Position numbers and translations under genes: made by a program. The notes under the pieces are model-generated. The model was not told the DNA's origin. It saw only the letters and a list, made by a program, of their open reading frames with translations, and did no database searches. A stretch of DNA of 64,000 nucleotides from Phymorhynchus buccinoides (lineage: Eukaryota; Mollusca; Gastropoda; Neogastropoda; Raphitomidae): positions 1 to 64,000 of the forward strand of contig CM065712.1 in the NCBI GenBank assembly GCA_017654935.2, read 5' to 3'. The stretch's first letter is position 1. Every line of letters starts with the position of its first letter. Below are positions 35,426 to 47,085 of the stretch, one piece after another.

Positions 35426-38066
35426 GAGCAGCATGGGAGTTAAGGGAGTTGGAATGACAAAAAAAGCAGCATGGTATTGGCATGAGCAGCATGGGAGTTG
35501 GGGTTGGAATGAGCAGCATGGGATTGGGTAGTTGGAATGAGCAGCATGGGTTTGGGATTTGAATGAGCAGAAGGGAGTTGGATTGGATGAGCAGCAAGGG
35601 AGTTTGAAATGAGCACATGGGCATTGGGATTTGGAATGGCAGCATGGGAAGTTGGGAGTTGGAATGAGCATGCATGGGAGTTGGGATTTTGAATGAGCAG
35701 CAGGGAGTTGGATGATCGCATGGCATTGGGATTTGGAATGACAGCATGGGAAGTTGGGAGTTTAAAGAATGAGTAAACAGCATGGGCGTTTTGGGAGTTT
35801 GGATGAGCAGCAGGATTGGGAGTTGGAATGACAGCATGGGCTTGGGATTTGGAATGAGGCAGCATGGGAGTTGGAATGAGCAGCATGGGATTGGAATGAG
35901 CAGCATGGGAGTTGGATGAGCAGGCAAGGTGCGTTAGGGAGTTGGAATGAGCAGCATGGCGTGGAGTTTGAATGAGGGCAGCACGGGAGTTGGAACGACA
36001 GCAATGGGAGTTGGAATGAGCAGCAATGGGAGTTGGGATTGGATGCGCAGCATGGGAGTTGGAATGATCAGCATGGGCGTTGGGATTTGGAATGAGCAGC
36101 ATGGAGTTGGAATGAGCAGCATGGGGCGTTGGGAGTTGAATGAGCAGCAAGGAGTTTGGGAAGAGAGCATGGGGCTTGGAATGAGGCAGCATGGGATTGG
36201 ATTTTGAATGAGCAGCATGGGAGTTTTGTGAATGAGCAGCATGGGCGTTGGGAGTTGGAATTAAGCAGCAAGGGAGTTGAACTCAGCAGCATGGGAGTTT
36301 GGAATGAAGCAGCAAGGGAGTTGGAATGAGCGCAAGGGCGTTGGGAGTTGAATGAGCAGCATGTGCGTTGGGATTGGAATGAGACAGCAAGGGGCGTTGG
36401 AACGGCAGCATGGGAGTTGGAATGACGCATGGGAGTTGGGATTTGGAATGAGCAGCATGGGAGTTGGAATGAGCATCATGTGGGCGTTGTGGATTTTGGA
36501 ATAGCAGCATGGGAGTTGGAATGAGGCAGCATGGGCGTTGGGAGTTTGGGAATGGCAGCAAGGGAGTTGGAACGAGCAGCATGGGATTTGAATGTCAGCA
36601 TGGGCGTTGGGATTTGGAATGAGCAGCATGGGGAGTTGGAATGAGCACGCATGGGCGTTGGGAGTTGGAATGAGGCAGCATGGGAGTTGGGATTTGTCTG
36701 AGGAAGCAGCATGGTATTTGGATTTGAATGATCAGCATGGGAGTTTGGGATTGGAATGAGCAGCATGGAGTTGGGAGTTGGAATGAGCAGCATGGATTTG
36801 GGATTTTGGAATGAGCAGCATGGGAGTTGGGAGTTGGAATGGCAGCATGAAGTTGGGAGTTGGAATGAGCACATGGAGTTTGGGTTGGAATGAGCTAGTC
36901 ATGGGAAGTTGGGAGTTGAATAGCAGCATGGGCCGTTGGGAGTTGGAATGAGCAGCATGGAATTGGGATTTGAATGAGCAGCATGGGATTTGGATTGGAA
37001 TGAGCAGCATGGGAGTTTGGGAGTTGGAATGAGCAGCATGGAAGTTGGAGTTGGAATGACAGCAGGAGTTGGGAGTGGATATGAGCAGCATGGGCGTTGG
37101 GGATTTGGAATGAGGCCGCATGGGCGTTGGAATGAGCAGCATGGGGAGTTGGGAGTTGGACTGAGCAGCATGGGAGTTGGAGTTGGAATGAGCGCAACGG
37201 GAGTTGGGAGTTTGGAATGAGTCAGCTGTGCGTGGGAGTTGGAATGAGCACATGGGCGTTGGAATGAGCAGCATGGGAGTGGAATGGCAGCATGGGAGTT
37301 GGAGTTGAATGAGCAGCATGGGCGCGTTGATGAGCATCATGGGGTTGGAATGAGCAGCATGGGAGTTGGAATGAGCAGCATGGGCGTTGGGATTGGAATG
37401 CGCACATGGGAGTTGCACATGAGCAGCATGGGAGTTGGGAAGTTGGAATGAGCAGCTGGAGTTTGGAATGAGTCAGCGATGGGAAGTTGGAATGATGCAG
37501 CATGGGAGTTGGAGTTGGAAGGAGCGCATGGGAGTTGGGAGTTGGAATGGAGCATCATGGGCGTTGGGGGAGTTGGAATGAAGCAGACATGGGAGTTGGA
37601 AGAGCAGCATGGGAGTTGGAATAAGCAGCAAAGGGATTTGTGAGATTGGAATTAGCATCATGGGAGTTTGGGATTTGAATGAGCAGCATGGGAAGTTGGG
37701 AGTTGGAATTAGCAGCATGGATTGGAGTTGAAATGATCAGAATGGTAGTTGGATTTGGAATGAGCGCTGGGATTGCGAGTTGAATGAGCAGCATAGGGAT
37801 TTGGAATGAGCAGCAAGGGATTGGGAGTGGATGAGCAGCATGGGAGTTGGGATTTGGAATGAGCAGCATGGGAGTTTGGATTTTGGATGAGCGCATGGGG
37901 TTGAATGAGCGCAGGGATTTGAGTTTGGATGAGGCAGCATGGGAGTTGGGAGTTGGAATGAGCAGCATGGGAGTTGGGCAGTTGAATGAGCAGCCTGGGT
38001 AGTTGGAATGAGCCGCCTTGGAAGTTTGGGATTGGATGGCAGCATTGGAGTTGAATGAGCAGTATG
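35426..38066. repeat. 21/28-bp minisatellite (copy A)
   Basis: The basic unit is GGGAGTTGGAATGAGCAGCA plus T (21 bp). Many units carry an extra 7-bp GGGAGTT, GGGATTT or GGGCGTT, making 28 bp. The minus strand lacks stops in all frames: MLLIPTP, AAHSNSH and CCSFQLP repeat, with frame changes at each 28-bp unit. Frames of up to 250 codons are artefacts. Counterpart at 52126-55203. Confidence 0.96.
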
Positions 38067-38181
38067 GGAGCAATGCCAAGTGTCGGCCCAAAGGGTGTCT
38101 ATGGTCACTTCCCGCCTGCCATTTCCCCCGTTCACTTGCCCCCTGGTACTATTTGCCCCCCGGACCCTTGCCCCCTCTCTC

Positions 38182-38227
<46 letters not shown>

Positions 38228-38660
38228 TGTGAGTGTGAGTGTGTGGTGTGTGGTGTGTACTAGTCTCTTTCTACTGTCATTCTGTCCGTCTGTCTGTCTC
38301 TCCTCACTAAGAAAACTCAATGAACATTCGAGTTTCTTACTTGCCCCCGAGTGTGTGTGTGTGTGTGCACACACAAGCTGCACGCACACACACATACATC
38401 AACCCACACATATGTAACGCAGTGCGCTCACAACATACATTCACATGCACGCAACCCCGCACGCGCACCAATCACACACAACACACCACATACTCGGGGG
38501 CAAGTAAGTGCAAAGAGAGAGAGAGAGAGAGAGAGAAAAGAGAGGAGGAGAGACAGAGACAGAGACAGAGAGAGACAGAAGACAGACAGACGTGCGCTCA
38601 CAGACTACATGTGTCGTGCCTAACTGCAGAAATTGGCTAGCTCACTGTAAGATTAAGGCA
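38067..38660. other. Spacer with GT, CA and GA microsatellites (copy A)
   Basis: Repeated TTGCCCCC words near 38138-38175, (GT)n at 38183-38250, CA-rich DNA to about 38490, (GA)n from 38514 and (GACA)n to 38590. No gene. The same order occurs at 55204-55870. Confidence 0.85.
38336..38508. other. Perfect 17-bp inverted repeat around CA/GT DNA (copy A)
   Basis: CTTACTTGCCCCCGAGT at 38336-38352 and ACTCGGGGGCAAGTAAG at 38492-38508 are exact reverse complements. GT repeats follow the left arm and CA repeats precede the right arm, so pairing can continue inward. In copy B the arms (from 55512 and near 55718) are no longer perfect. Confidence 0.8.
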
Positions 38661-39108
38661 GCCACTTTGCCCTAGTTTGTGACTAGGTACTCAGACCTGC
38701 CTACATGGAAACTAACTTTTCAGATGTGCCTATCTACAGACTAGGCAGCCTAATTGGTGAATAGGCAGCCTAGTGTGTTGACTAGGCAGCACTAGTGTGT
38801 TGACTAGGCACAGTGCGTAGTCTACAGGACTAGCAGCCTAAATATGGTGAATAGGCAGCCTATTGGTGTTGACTATGCAGCCTATTGGTGTTGACTCGGC
38901 AGCCCGAGGTGTGTTGACTTAGGCAGCCTAGTGTGTTGACTAGGCAGCCTAGTGTGTTTACTAGGCATCCTAGTGTGTTGACTAGGCAGCCTAGTGTGTT
39001 TTGCTAGCACCTTAGTGTGTTGAACTAGGCCACCTAGTGTGTGACTAGCAGCCCTAATTGGTGAATATGCAATCCTAGTGTGTTGACTTGGCACAGTGCG
39101 TAGTCTAC
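38661..39108. repeat. 21-bp minisatellite (copy A)
   Basis: The unit reads TTGACTAGGCAGCCTAGTGT plus G, with a variant carrying CAGCCTAATATGGTGAATAG. Counterpart at 55871-56352, where units are clean. Confidence 0.93.
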
Positions 39109-39234
39109 AATTAGCGTGCTTGTTCTACATTCTCCCTACATAACTGCTCTATATTTTAACACCAAGAATTGCAACAGTAATGTCATGAAAAAGAGTTTAT
39201 TGACTTTTTTTTTACTCCATTGTCTGTATCTGCT

Positions 39235-39848
39235 GGAAATAATAACCATCATCCCATGTACATTCACTAGACTATGAGAAATGAATCTCCTGTATCCGAG
39301 TCATGCTGAACAGTGCTTCTAACCCATTTGTACTTCACTAAACTAGGAGAAATGGAATCTCCTTTCACGAGTCATCTGAACAGTGCTTCTATCCCATGGT
39401 ACATTCACTAAGAAACTATGAGAAAATGGAATCTCCTGTATCCGAGTCATGCTGAACATGCTTCTATCCCATTGTACATTCACGTAGAACTACGGAAATG
39501 GCATCCTCCTGCATCCGCGTCATGCTGGAATCATTGTCTTCTATCCCATGGTCATTCACTGATCAGAACTATGAGAAATGGAATCTCCTGTATCACAGTC
39601 TGCTGAACAGTCTTCTATCCCATGGTACATTCCACTAGAACTAACGAGAAATGGAATCTCCTGTATCCGAGTCATGCTGAACAGTGCTCCTATCTCATGG
39701 TACTTCATTAGAACTACTGAGAACTGGAATCTCCTGTATCCAGTCATGCTGAACATGCTCCTATCTCCCTGGTACTTCATTAGAAACTACGAGAAAATGG
39801 AACTCCTGTTCACGAGTCATGCTGAACAGTGCTCCTATCCCATGGCAT
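39235..39848. repeat. 74-bp minisatellite, 8 copies (copy A)
   Basis: The unit reads ACATTCACTAGAAACTATGA, GAAATGGAATCTCCTGTATC, CGAGTCATGCTGAACAGTGC, TTCTATCCCATGGT. Noisy relative to the counterpart at 56510-57115. Confidence 0.93.
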
Positions 39849-39864
39849 AGAGGTCAAAGTTTCC

Positions 39865-40527
39865 CTCATTTGTTCCAATTCTTTCCGCCTTACCTGTAAT
39901 ATATTCAGATGTCTCATGTCTCAGCGTCGCATAGAAGGGCACTTCTATCCCCATGGCATGTCTTTGTCCAATTATTCCCCCTTACGCTTGTAAATATATT
40001 CAGATGTCTCCTGTCTCCAGTGTCGCATAGAATGGCACTTCTATCCCATGGCATAGTCATTTGTCCAATTATTCCCCCTTACCTGTTAATATATTCCAAG
40101 ATGTCTCCTGTCTCAGCGTCGCATAGAATGGCATCTTCTATCCCATGGCATAGTCATTTGTCCAATTATTCCCCCTTCCTGTTAATCTATCAAGATGTCT
40201 CCTGTCTCAGCGTCGCATAGATGGCACTTTCTATACCCATTGCCATAGTCATTTGTCCAATTATTACCCTTACCTGTTAATATATTCAAGAATGTCTCCT
40301 GTCTCAGCGTCGCATAAATGGCACTTCTATCCCATGGCATAGTCCATTGTCCAATTATTCCCCTTACCTGTTAATATATCAAAGATGTCCCCCTCCTGTC
40401 TCAGCGTCGCAATAGATGGCACTTCTATCCCCTGCATAGTCCATTTGTCCAATATTCCCCTCACCTGTTATATATTCAGATGTCTACTGTCTCACGTCGT
40501 TAGAATGTGGCACTTTCTATCCCACGA
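39865..40527. repeat. 95-bp minisatellite, 7 copies (copy A)
   Basis: The unit contains CTTACCTGTTAATATATTCA, AGATGTCTCCTGTCTCAGCG, TCGCATAGAATGGCACTTCT and ATCCCATGGCATAGTCATTT. It shares the CTTCTATCCCATGG word with the 74-bp unit just before it, so the two families may be related by origin. Counterpart at 57140-57800. Confidence 0.93.
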
Positions 40528-40574
40528 TGCCGTGATTACCTTTGACCCCCCCAGACCACCCAATCAGCCGCCAC

Positions 40575-41045
40575 ACAACATCCGTGGTGAGAGGTCACTC
40601 TAATAGCGATGCGAACCACACGTTTGATTTCGCTTTTTTCCCACCTGCATAACACATCAACAATATCAACATACAATGTGTGAGAGGTCTCGGCGTCGAA
40701 CCACATTTGATTCGCTGTTTTCACCTGTAATAACACATCAACAATATAATTATAACCATACAATGTGTGAGAGGTCACTCTAATAGCGGCGTGCAAACCA
40801 CTTTTGATTCGCTGTTTTTCACCTGTAATAACACAATCAACAAATCTAACATACAATGTGTGAGAGGTCAACTCTAATAGCGGCGTGCAAACCACGTTGC
40901 GATTCTTGTTTTCACCTGTCATAAACACATCACAATTAACAATACATGTGTGAGAGGTCCAACTCTGAATGCGGCGTGCAAACCACTTTTGATTCGCTGT
41001 TTTCCACCTGTAATAACACATCAACAAAATTAACAATACATTATA
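40575..41045. repeat. 93-bp minisatellite, left part (copy A)
   Basis: About five units containing GTGTGAGAGGTCAACTCTAA, TAGCGGCGTGCAAACCACGT, TTGATTCGCTGTTTTCACCT and GTAATAACACATCAACAAAT. The array is split by a retrotransposon and resumes at 42373. Counterpart at 57850-58304. Confidence 0.92.
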
Positions 41046-42372
41046 ATAATAACGTACATTTATATAGCGCTTTAACCCGATGAGCCCAAAGCGCTTTACC
41101 AATCAATTATTCATCAACAATAACAAAACCAACATTCACAAAGTGACACCAACCCCACAGTTGCATATCAAAGTAATCTCTCCTCTCTTCTCTAAACACA
41201 ACGCCACGAACACACCGCACACGCTCACGCACACGACACACACACACGCACACACAGGCACACACAACACACACAACACACCACACACACGACACACACA
41301 CACATAAACACACAATTATTGACGCACAACTCGTTCATACCCCATTCGTAATTCCACGAGCACTGAGCCGCATGACTGACCACATCACACCAAACACGCA
41401 AGACACAAACACCCTCACCGACACAACGTACGGCACGCAGACAGACACACAGACCGCACCACACACAAACACATGCGTGCACACACAACCCACAAAACCA
41501 AAATACACACAAGCACACATTCATGCTCCCACACACACACGACACACAACACACACACTCACACACACACACTACACACACACACACACACACACACCCG
41601 CACACAACACGCCCACAACACAGCACAACCTGCTTGAATCATCTCCCATCACGTGCACACAACGTAGACAACTGATCAAATTTTAGGGCGCAGCAGGAAA
41701 AAAGATGGGTTTTAAGAGAGTTTTGATGAGAGACTGAGTGTTGGAGTGTCCCGGTGAGGAGAAGGCAGCGATTCCACAAGAGGAAAATGGTGCTTGACCT
41801 AAGAAAAAGAACGTTGGCCAGCAGATTTGGAGACGGATGAGGATGGAAAGGAGTACGAGAATCAGAGACGAACGTAGTTGGCGAGCTGGGACATAGAGAT
41901 GAGAGATCAGAGAGCTACTGGGGAGCTTGATCATTCAGCTGACATTAAGGCAAGGAGAGAATTATTGTAAAGTCAATACGTGATTGAACTTGGGCCATGT
42001 AGGGAAGAAGACCGGAGTTATGTGATCGTACCTAGGGACGAGAAATGAGACGACCAGCCATTATTCTGGACCCGTTGGAGCTTAGAGATGATAATTGAGG
42101 ACAGCCAGCCAAGAATGGAGTTACGGTAGTCCAGGCGAGACAGGACAAAAGCAACATACTAAAGTCTTGCAGGGCATCCTGAGAGAGGAACGCGGATGGA
42201 CTAATTCTTCGAAGTTCTAGATAGCAGCCTTGCAAACTTGGGAAACATGCTGTAATTGAAAGAAAGGGGTTTGGTCCCAAAGTACCCTAGATTGCGGACG
42301 TGGATGCCGATAGCTTGATCTCATTGCCATCAATGTCGACAGAACCTGGATAAGAACCTGAGTTTTAATTGT
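41046..42372 (-). mobile_element. L2/CR1-like retrotransposon insertion, error-rich copy A
   Basis: Same insertion, orientation and site as 58305-59661. The 3' end on the minus strand is at 41046-41110 (TATATAGCGCTTT region with ATAAT run), followed by CA-rich 3' untranslated DNA and the RT C-terminal region. Here the coding part is broken into pieces (for example at 41683-41934, 42032-42280 and 42217-42408) by small indels that are absent from copy B. Confidence 0.9.
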
Positions 42373-42595
42373 GTGGGAGGTCAACTCTAATCGCGACGTG
42401 CAACCCACTTTCGATTCTTTTTTTTCACCTGTAATAACATCAGCAAATATAACAATACACTGTGTGAGAGGTCAACTCTAAAGAATAGCGGCGTCAAACC
42501 ACGTTCGCATTCGTTGTTTTCACTGATAGATAACACATCACAATATACATACAATGTGTGAGAGTCAACTCTATAGCGGCGTGCAAACCACCTTG
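42373..42595. repeat. 93-bp minisatellite, right part (copy A)
   Basis: About two and a half more units of the array interrupted at 41046-42372. Ends at a CCACCTTGCTAAAGGTGACT junction, where the plus-strand reverse transcriptase fragment begins. Counterpart at 59662-59876. Confidence 0.9.
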
Positions 42596-43965
42596 CTAAA
42601 GGTGACTGCGCTCCTACCAAAATCTCAATCCCCACAACACAAAGCATGTGGTCCAAGTGTCCATGTGGTCTGACTGTCATTTGTGGTCCAGATGGTAGTA
42701 CGCCCACGCGGTTCTGAAGGAATTAGCCGTGGGAACTGGCGCCTGCACTGACTGTCCATTTTGTGGTCCCAGATGGATTATGCCACGCGTATTCTGAAGG
42801 ATTAGCAGTGAATAACTGGCGGCCTGCACTGACTGTCATTTGTGGTCCAGATGGCATCATCCCACGCGTTCTGAGCTTAGCAGTGGAACTGGCGCCTGCA
42901 CTGACTGTCATTTGTGGTCCAGATGGTATTACGCCACGCGTTCTGAGAGGAATTAGCAGTGAACTGGCGCCTCACTGACTGTCATTTGTGTCCAGATGGG
43001 CATTATGCGACGCGTTCTGAAGGAATTAGCAGTGGAACTGGCGCTGCACTACTGTCATTTGTGGTCCAGATGGCATATGCCACGCGTTCTCAAGGAATTA
43101 GCAGTGGAACTGGCGTCCTGCACTGACTGTCATTTTTCAGTCATCTCTGCCTCAGGCTCTGTGCCAGCTGATTGGAGAGTCTCATTTGTCACACACAATT
43201 TTCAAGAAAGGGGAACAGTACGACCCGGCAAATTATCGACCAGTTCTCCCTCACCACGTCGTTTGTGCAAGCTCCTAGAGCATAAATCGTCGTCGGAGCT
43301 AGTTTTGAGGCACCTTGAAAAAGCACCCTCCTGACACCAGCATGGATTCAGAGAAGGGCGGTCCTGCGACCCAACTCTTGAGTTCATCGTGGAACTGCAG
43401 CCGAATTCGGAAGAGTCAGCAAGCAGACGGATGTCCTTTATCATTGACTTCTCAAAGCGTTCGATAAGGTGAACACAGCTTGCTGCTTCCAAACTCCCCG
43501 CTACGGTTCAGGAACTCCACCCCTGCATGGATCGCCAGCTTTCTCAGGATCGCTGCCATAGCTGTGCTTGGTTGAGGGTACATGTCTCTTTTGTGAATGT
43601 ACATCAGGAGTTCCCAGGTCAGTTGCTGAGGACCATGTTTGTTCCTAGCATATAGATACTTCAACGACCTCCGTACAATTTGACTGCAACCAAGAGGCTG
43701 TTTGCTTGACGACACGGTGGCATACAGGAGTGGTCTCCTCCATTCAATATCAGGACCAGCCTGCCAGAAGACCTCCATCAACCAGAGGCTGTTTGCCTGA
43801 CGACAAGGCGGGCATAGCAGGATGGTCTCCTCCGATTCAAGATCAGGATCATCTGCCAGACACCTCCATCCCGCCTCTACATTTGGGAGAAGAGCTGGAA
43901 CATGGAGTTTCATCCTGCCAGTGCCCAAACCCTGTGGTCCACATATGACTAATACCAACAATCTG
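42596..43965 (+). pseudogene. CR1-like reverse transcriptase fragment, error-rich copy A
   Basis: Same sequence as 59877-61226, with many extra frameshifts. The six GPDGI-containing 75-bp units are recognisable at about 42685-43140, then VPADWR, the RKGRSC region, a damaged GVPQGS region and two FADD-like segments near 43700 and 43795. Having six amplified units here as well shows that the amplification is present in both assembled copies. Confidence 0.85.
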
Positions 43966-44640
43966 AATACTAATGAGGATGCTGCTGCTGCTGATGATGA
44001 TTATGAAGATACAATGAAGATGATGATGACGTGATGATAACACGATGATGACAATACTGCTGCTGCTGATAATGATGATGATGGTAATAATGATGATGAT
44101 GATGATGGTGCATGATGATGATGATGATTTGATGTTGGTATGATGCTGTTGTGATGATGATGATGACAATGCTACTTGCTGATGCTGATGCTGATGGTTA
44201 TGGATGATGATAATATGACGAGGATGACGATGATGGTTGGTGATGATGATAATGATAGTGGATAATGCTGTAATAATGACAATGACCATGAAGATGATGA
44301 CAGCATGCTGCTGTGCTGCTGCTGCTATTGCCGATGATGATGATGATTAATAATGATGATAATGAATGATGATAATGATTATAATGAGATTATGATGATG
44401 ATGCTGATGACGATAATCATGATATGATGATGACTGACGATTAATATTAATGTGAAACGATGACATGCTGATATAATGCTGATATATTGATGATGATGAT
44501 GATGTAATGAGGACGATGATGATGGTGATAATGATGATGATGGTGAATGACAATGAGGATATGATGATGAATGATAAATATGATTATGAATGATGACGAT
44601 AATGATGATGACGATGCGGATAATGATGGTATGATGATAA
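43966..44640. repeat. (GAT)n-rich trinucleotide DNA (copy A)
   Basis: Interrupted GAT/GAC/GCT triplets, about 670 bp. Polyaspartate, polymethionine and polyisoleucine frames follow from it. The counterpart at 61229-61962 has a C19 run that is missing here. Confidence 0.93.
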
Positions 44641-44749
44641 TTTTCTCCACTCACCATCAGTGCCCTCCTCTTTCTGCAGAGCATCAACATCAATCCTCCA
44701 ACAAAGAAAAAAAAAAACAAAGATGAGTGAAGAAAAACTAAAAGAGGGA

Positions 44750-44935
44750 ATCCTCAAATCATAGTGTGACATCATCAGTATTTAATCAAATCATATTTCT
44801 GGAAAATCCCAAATCAGCAATATGTGACATCAGTATGTTAATCAAATCATATTTACTAAAAATCCCAAATCCAATCAATTTTTCATCAAATCAGTTTTTA
44901 ATCGAGATCAATATTTTTTTTTTCACCTTCTCTCT
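44750..44935. repeat. ~60-bp repeat, 3 copies (copy A)
   Basis: Units with AATCCCAAATCAAATCAATA, GTGTGACATCAGTATTTTAA and TCAAATCAATATTT. Counterpart at 62025-62205. Confidence 0.85.
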
Positions 44936-44984
44936 CTTAGTTTAGTGTGGCTTAATAAGTTGCTTTAATATGCCAACACTCCTA

Positions 44985-45870
44985 CCTATTCCCAGTAAAG
45001 CGAAACAATGGCGCACCGCTGAAGCTGATACTGCGCCTTCAAATGTATCTGTGCATGGCGTCAGCAGAAGGAAACATACAACACTACCATTCCAACTAAT
45101 ACGAACAATGACAGCATCCAGCTGGAAGCTTATACTGGAGCATTCCACAATGTATCCAGTGCATGGCGGTCAGCAAGGAAGTAGAACCTACAACCCATCC
45201 CATTCCAACTAATCAGAACATGCGAAGCACCCAGCTGATACTTTTTGCGCCTTCACAATGTTCTGTGCATGGCGGTCAGCAAGGAAGGAGAACATACAAC
45301 ACATAACCATTCCAACTATCAGAAAAATGAGACAAGCATCCAGCTGGAAGCTTATACGGCGCCTTCCACAATTATCTGTGCATGCGGTCGGTCAAGGGAA
45401 TGAGAACTACAAACACATACCATTCCACTAATACAGAACAAATGGCAGCAACCAGACCGCTGGAATCTGATACTGCGCCTCCACAATGTATCTGTGCATA
45501 GGCGTTCGGCAAGGAAGGAGAACATCCAACACATACCATTTCCACTCATACATAACAATGACAGCATCCAGCTGGAAAGCTGATACTGCGCCTTCCACAA
45601 TGTAATCTGTGGCATGGCGTCAGCAAGGAAGGAGAACATACACACATACATTCAGTTTCCAACTAATACAGAACAATGACAGCATCCACTGAAGCTTATA
45701 CTGCGCTTCCCAATGTAGCTGTGCATGGCTGTCAGCAGAGGAGGAGACCAACATACAACACATACCATTCCAACTAATACAGACAAATGACAAGCAACCA
45801 GCTGGAAGCTTATCTGCGCTTCCACAATGTATCTGTGCATGTGCGGGCGGCAAGGAAACATACAACACAT
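44985..45870. repeat. 113-bp minisatellite, 8 copies (copy A)
   Basis: Units contain ACAGCATCCAGCTGGAAGCT, TATACTGCGCCTTCCACAAT, GTATCTGTGCATGGCGGTCA, GCAAGGAAGGAGAACATACA and ACACATACCATTCCAACTAA. Noisy relative to 62275-63150. Confidence 0.94.
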
Positions 45871-45935
45871 TACTTAGAATTTATAAATAACAAAATCCTT
45901 GGTCAAAATTCACAGAAAAACAACGTACAAAAATA

Positions 45936-46092
45936 GTTTGAAAAGTTAATTATAAAAAAATTGTAGACAAAAGTAATTGAAATCAAAGGAAATATACAGT
46001 AAAATATGAAATCTCAGAGAAAGGAAAACTGGCAAAATTTGAAAGAGATGAGTGGGGAATACATTGTAAACAATTACTGAAAATCGTATGAG
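45936..46092 (+). repeat. Direct repeat, first copy, left of the 29-bp array
   Basis: About 150 bp (TTGTAGACAAAAGTAATTGA, AATACATTGTAAACAATTA and others). The same segment returns, more diverged, at 47353-47497 on the other side of the 29-bp array, and again at 63236-63380 in copy B. Confidence 0.85.
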
Positions 46093-46154
46093 CAACAAAA
46101 CACAGAAATTATTCAAAACGCACCTGTTTTTCATTTTCAAGCAAGCTTTCGTGG

Positions 46155-47020
46155 TTTTTAACACTTCTTCAGGCTGTGGTGTTTATTAAACACTTTCCTC
46201 AGGCTGTGTGTTTATAAACACTTCCTCAGCTGTGTGTTGATGAAACACTTCTCAGGCCGTGGTGTTTAGAAACACTTCCTCAGGCTGTGGTGTTTATGAA
46301 TCGACTTCCTCAGGCTGTGGGTTTATTAAACCTATCCCAGCTGTGGTGTTTTATTAAACACTTCCTCAGGCTGTGGTGTTTATTAAACACTTCCTCAGGC
46401 TGTGGTGTTTATGAACCACTTCTCAGGGCTGTGGTTGTTTATGAAACACTTCCCTCAGGCTGTTGGTGTTTATGAAACCTTCCTCAGGCTGTGGTGTTTA
46501 TAAACACTCCTCAGCTGGTGTTTTTATGAAACACTTCCCCGGCTGGTGGTGTTTATTAAGCACTTCCTCAGCTGTGGTGTTTATGAAACATACTTCCTCA
46601 GGCTGTGTGTTTATGAAACCCTTCCCTCAGGCTGTGGTGTTTTATGAACAATTCCTCAGGCTGTGGTGTTTTAGTGAAACACTCCTCAGGCTGTGTGACC
46701 AGTTGACTGCACTTTCTCAGGCTGTGGTGACCAGTTGTATGCACTTCCTCGGCTGTGGTGTTATGAACACTTCCAACTAATTTCCTCCGGCTGTGGTGTT
46801 TATGAAACACTTCCTCAGGGGCTGTTGTGACCAGTTGCTGCACTTCCCCAGCTGTGGTGACCAGTTTGACTGCCTTGCACAGGCTGTGGGTGACCAGTTA
46901 ATGCACTTCCTCAGGCTGTGTGACCATTGACTCTGCACTTGCACAGGCCTGTGTTGACCAGTTGACTGCATTACTCCAGGCTGTGCGTGACCAAGTGACT
47001 GCACTTGCACCTCAAGTATC
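46155..47020. repeat. 29-bp minisatellite (copy A)
   Basis: The unit reads CACTTCCTCAGGCTGTGGTG plus TTTATTAAA. Toward the right end TTTATTAAA is replaced by ACCAGTTGACTG, giving a second variant. Counterpart at 63440-64000, which runs off the window just as the variant starts. Confidence 0.95.
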
Positions 47021-47051
47021 CAAACATGTAATGGGCAGAAAAAGAAAACAA

Positions 47052-47085
47052 GGGGGGGGGGGGGGGGTGGGGGGGGGGGGGGGGG
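47052..47085. repeat. G16-T-G17 tract
   Basis: An almost pure G tract of 34 bases directly right of the 29-bp array. It could form a G-quadruplex and is also a known trouble spot for sequencing. Confidence 0.9.
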
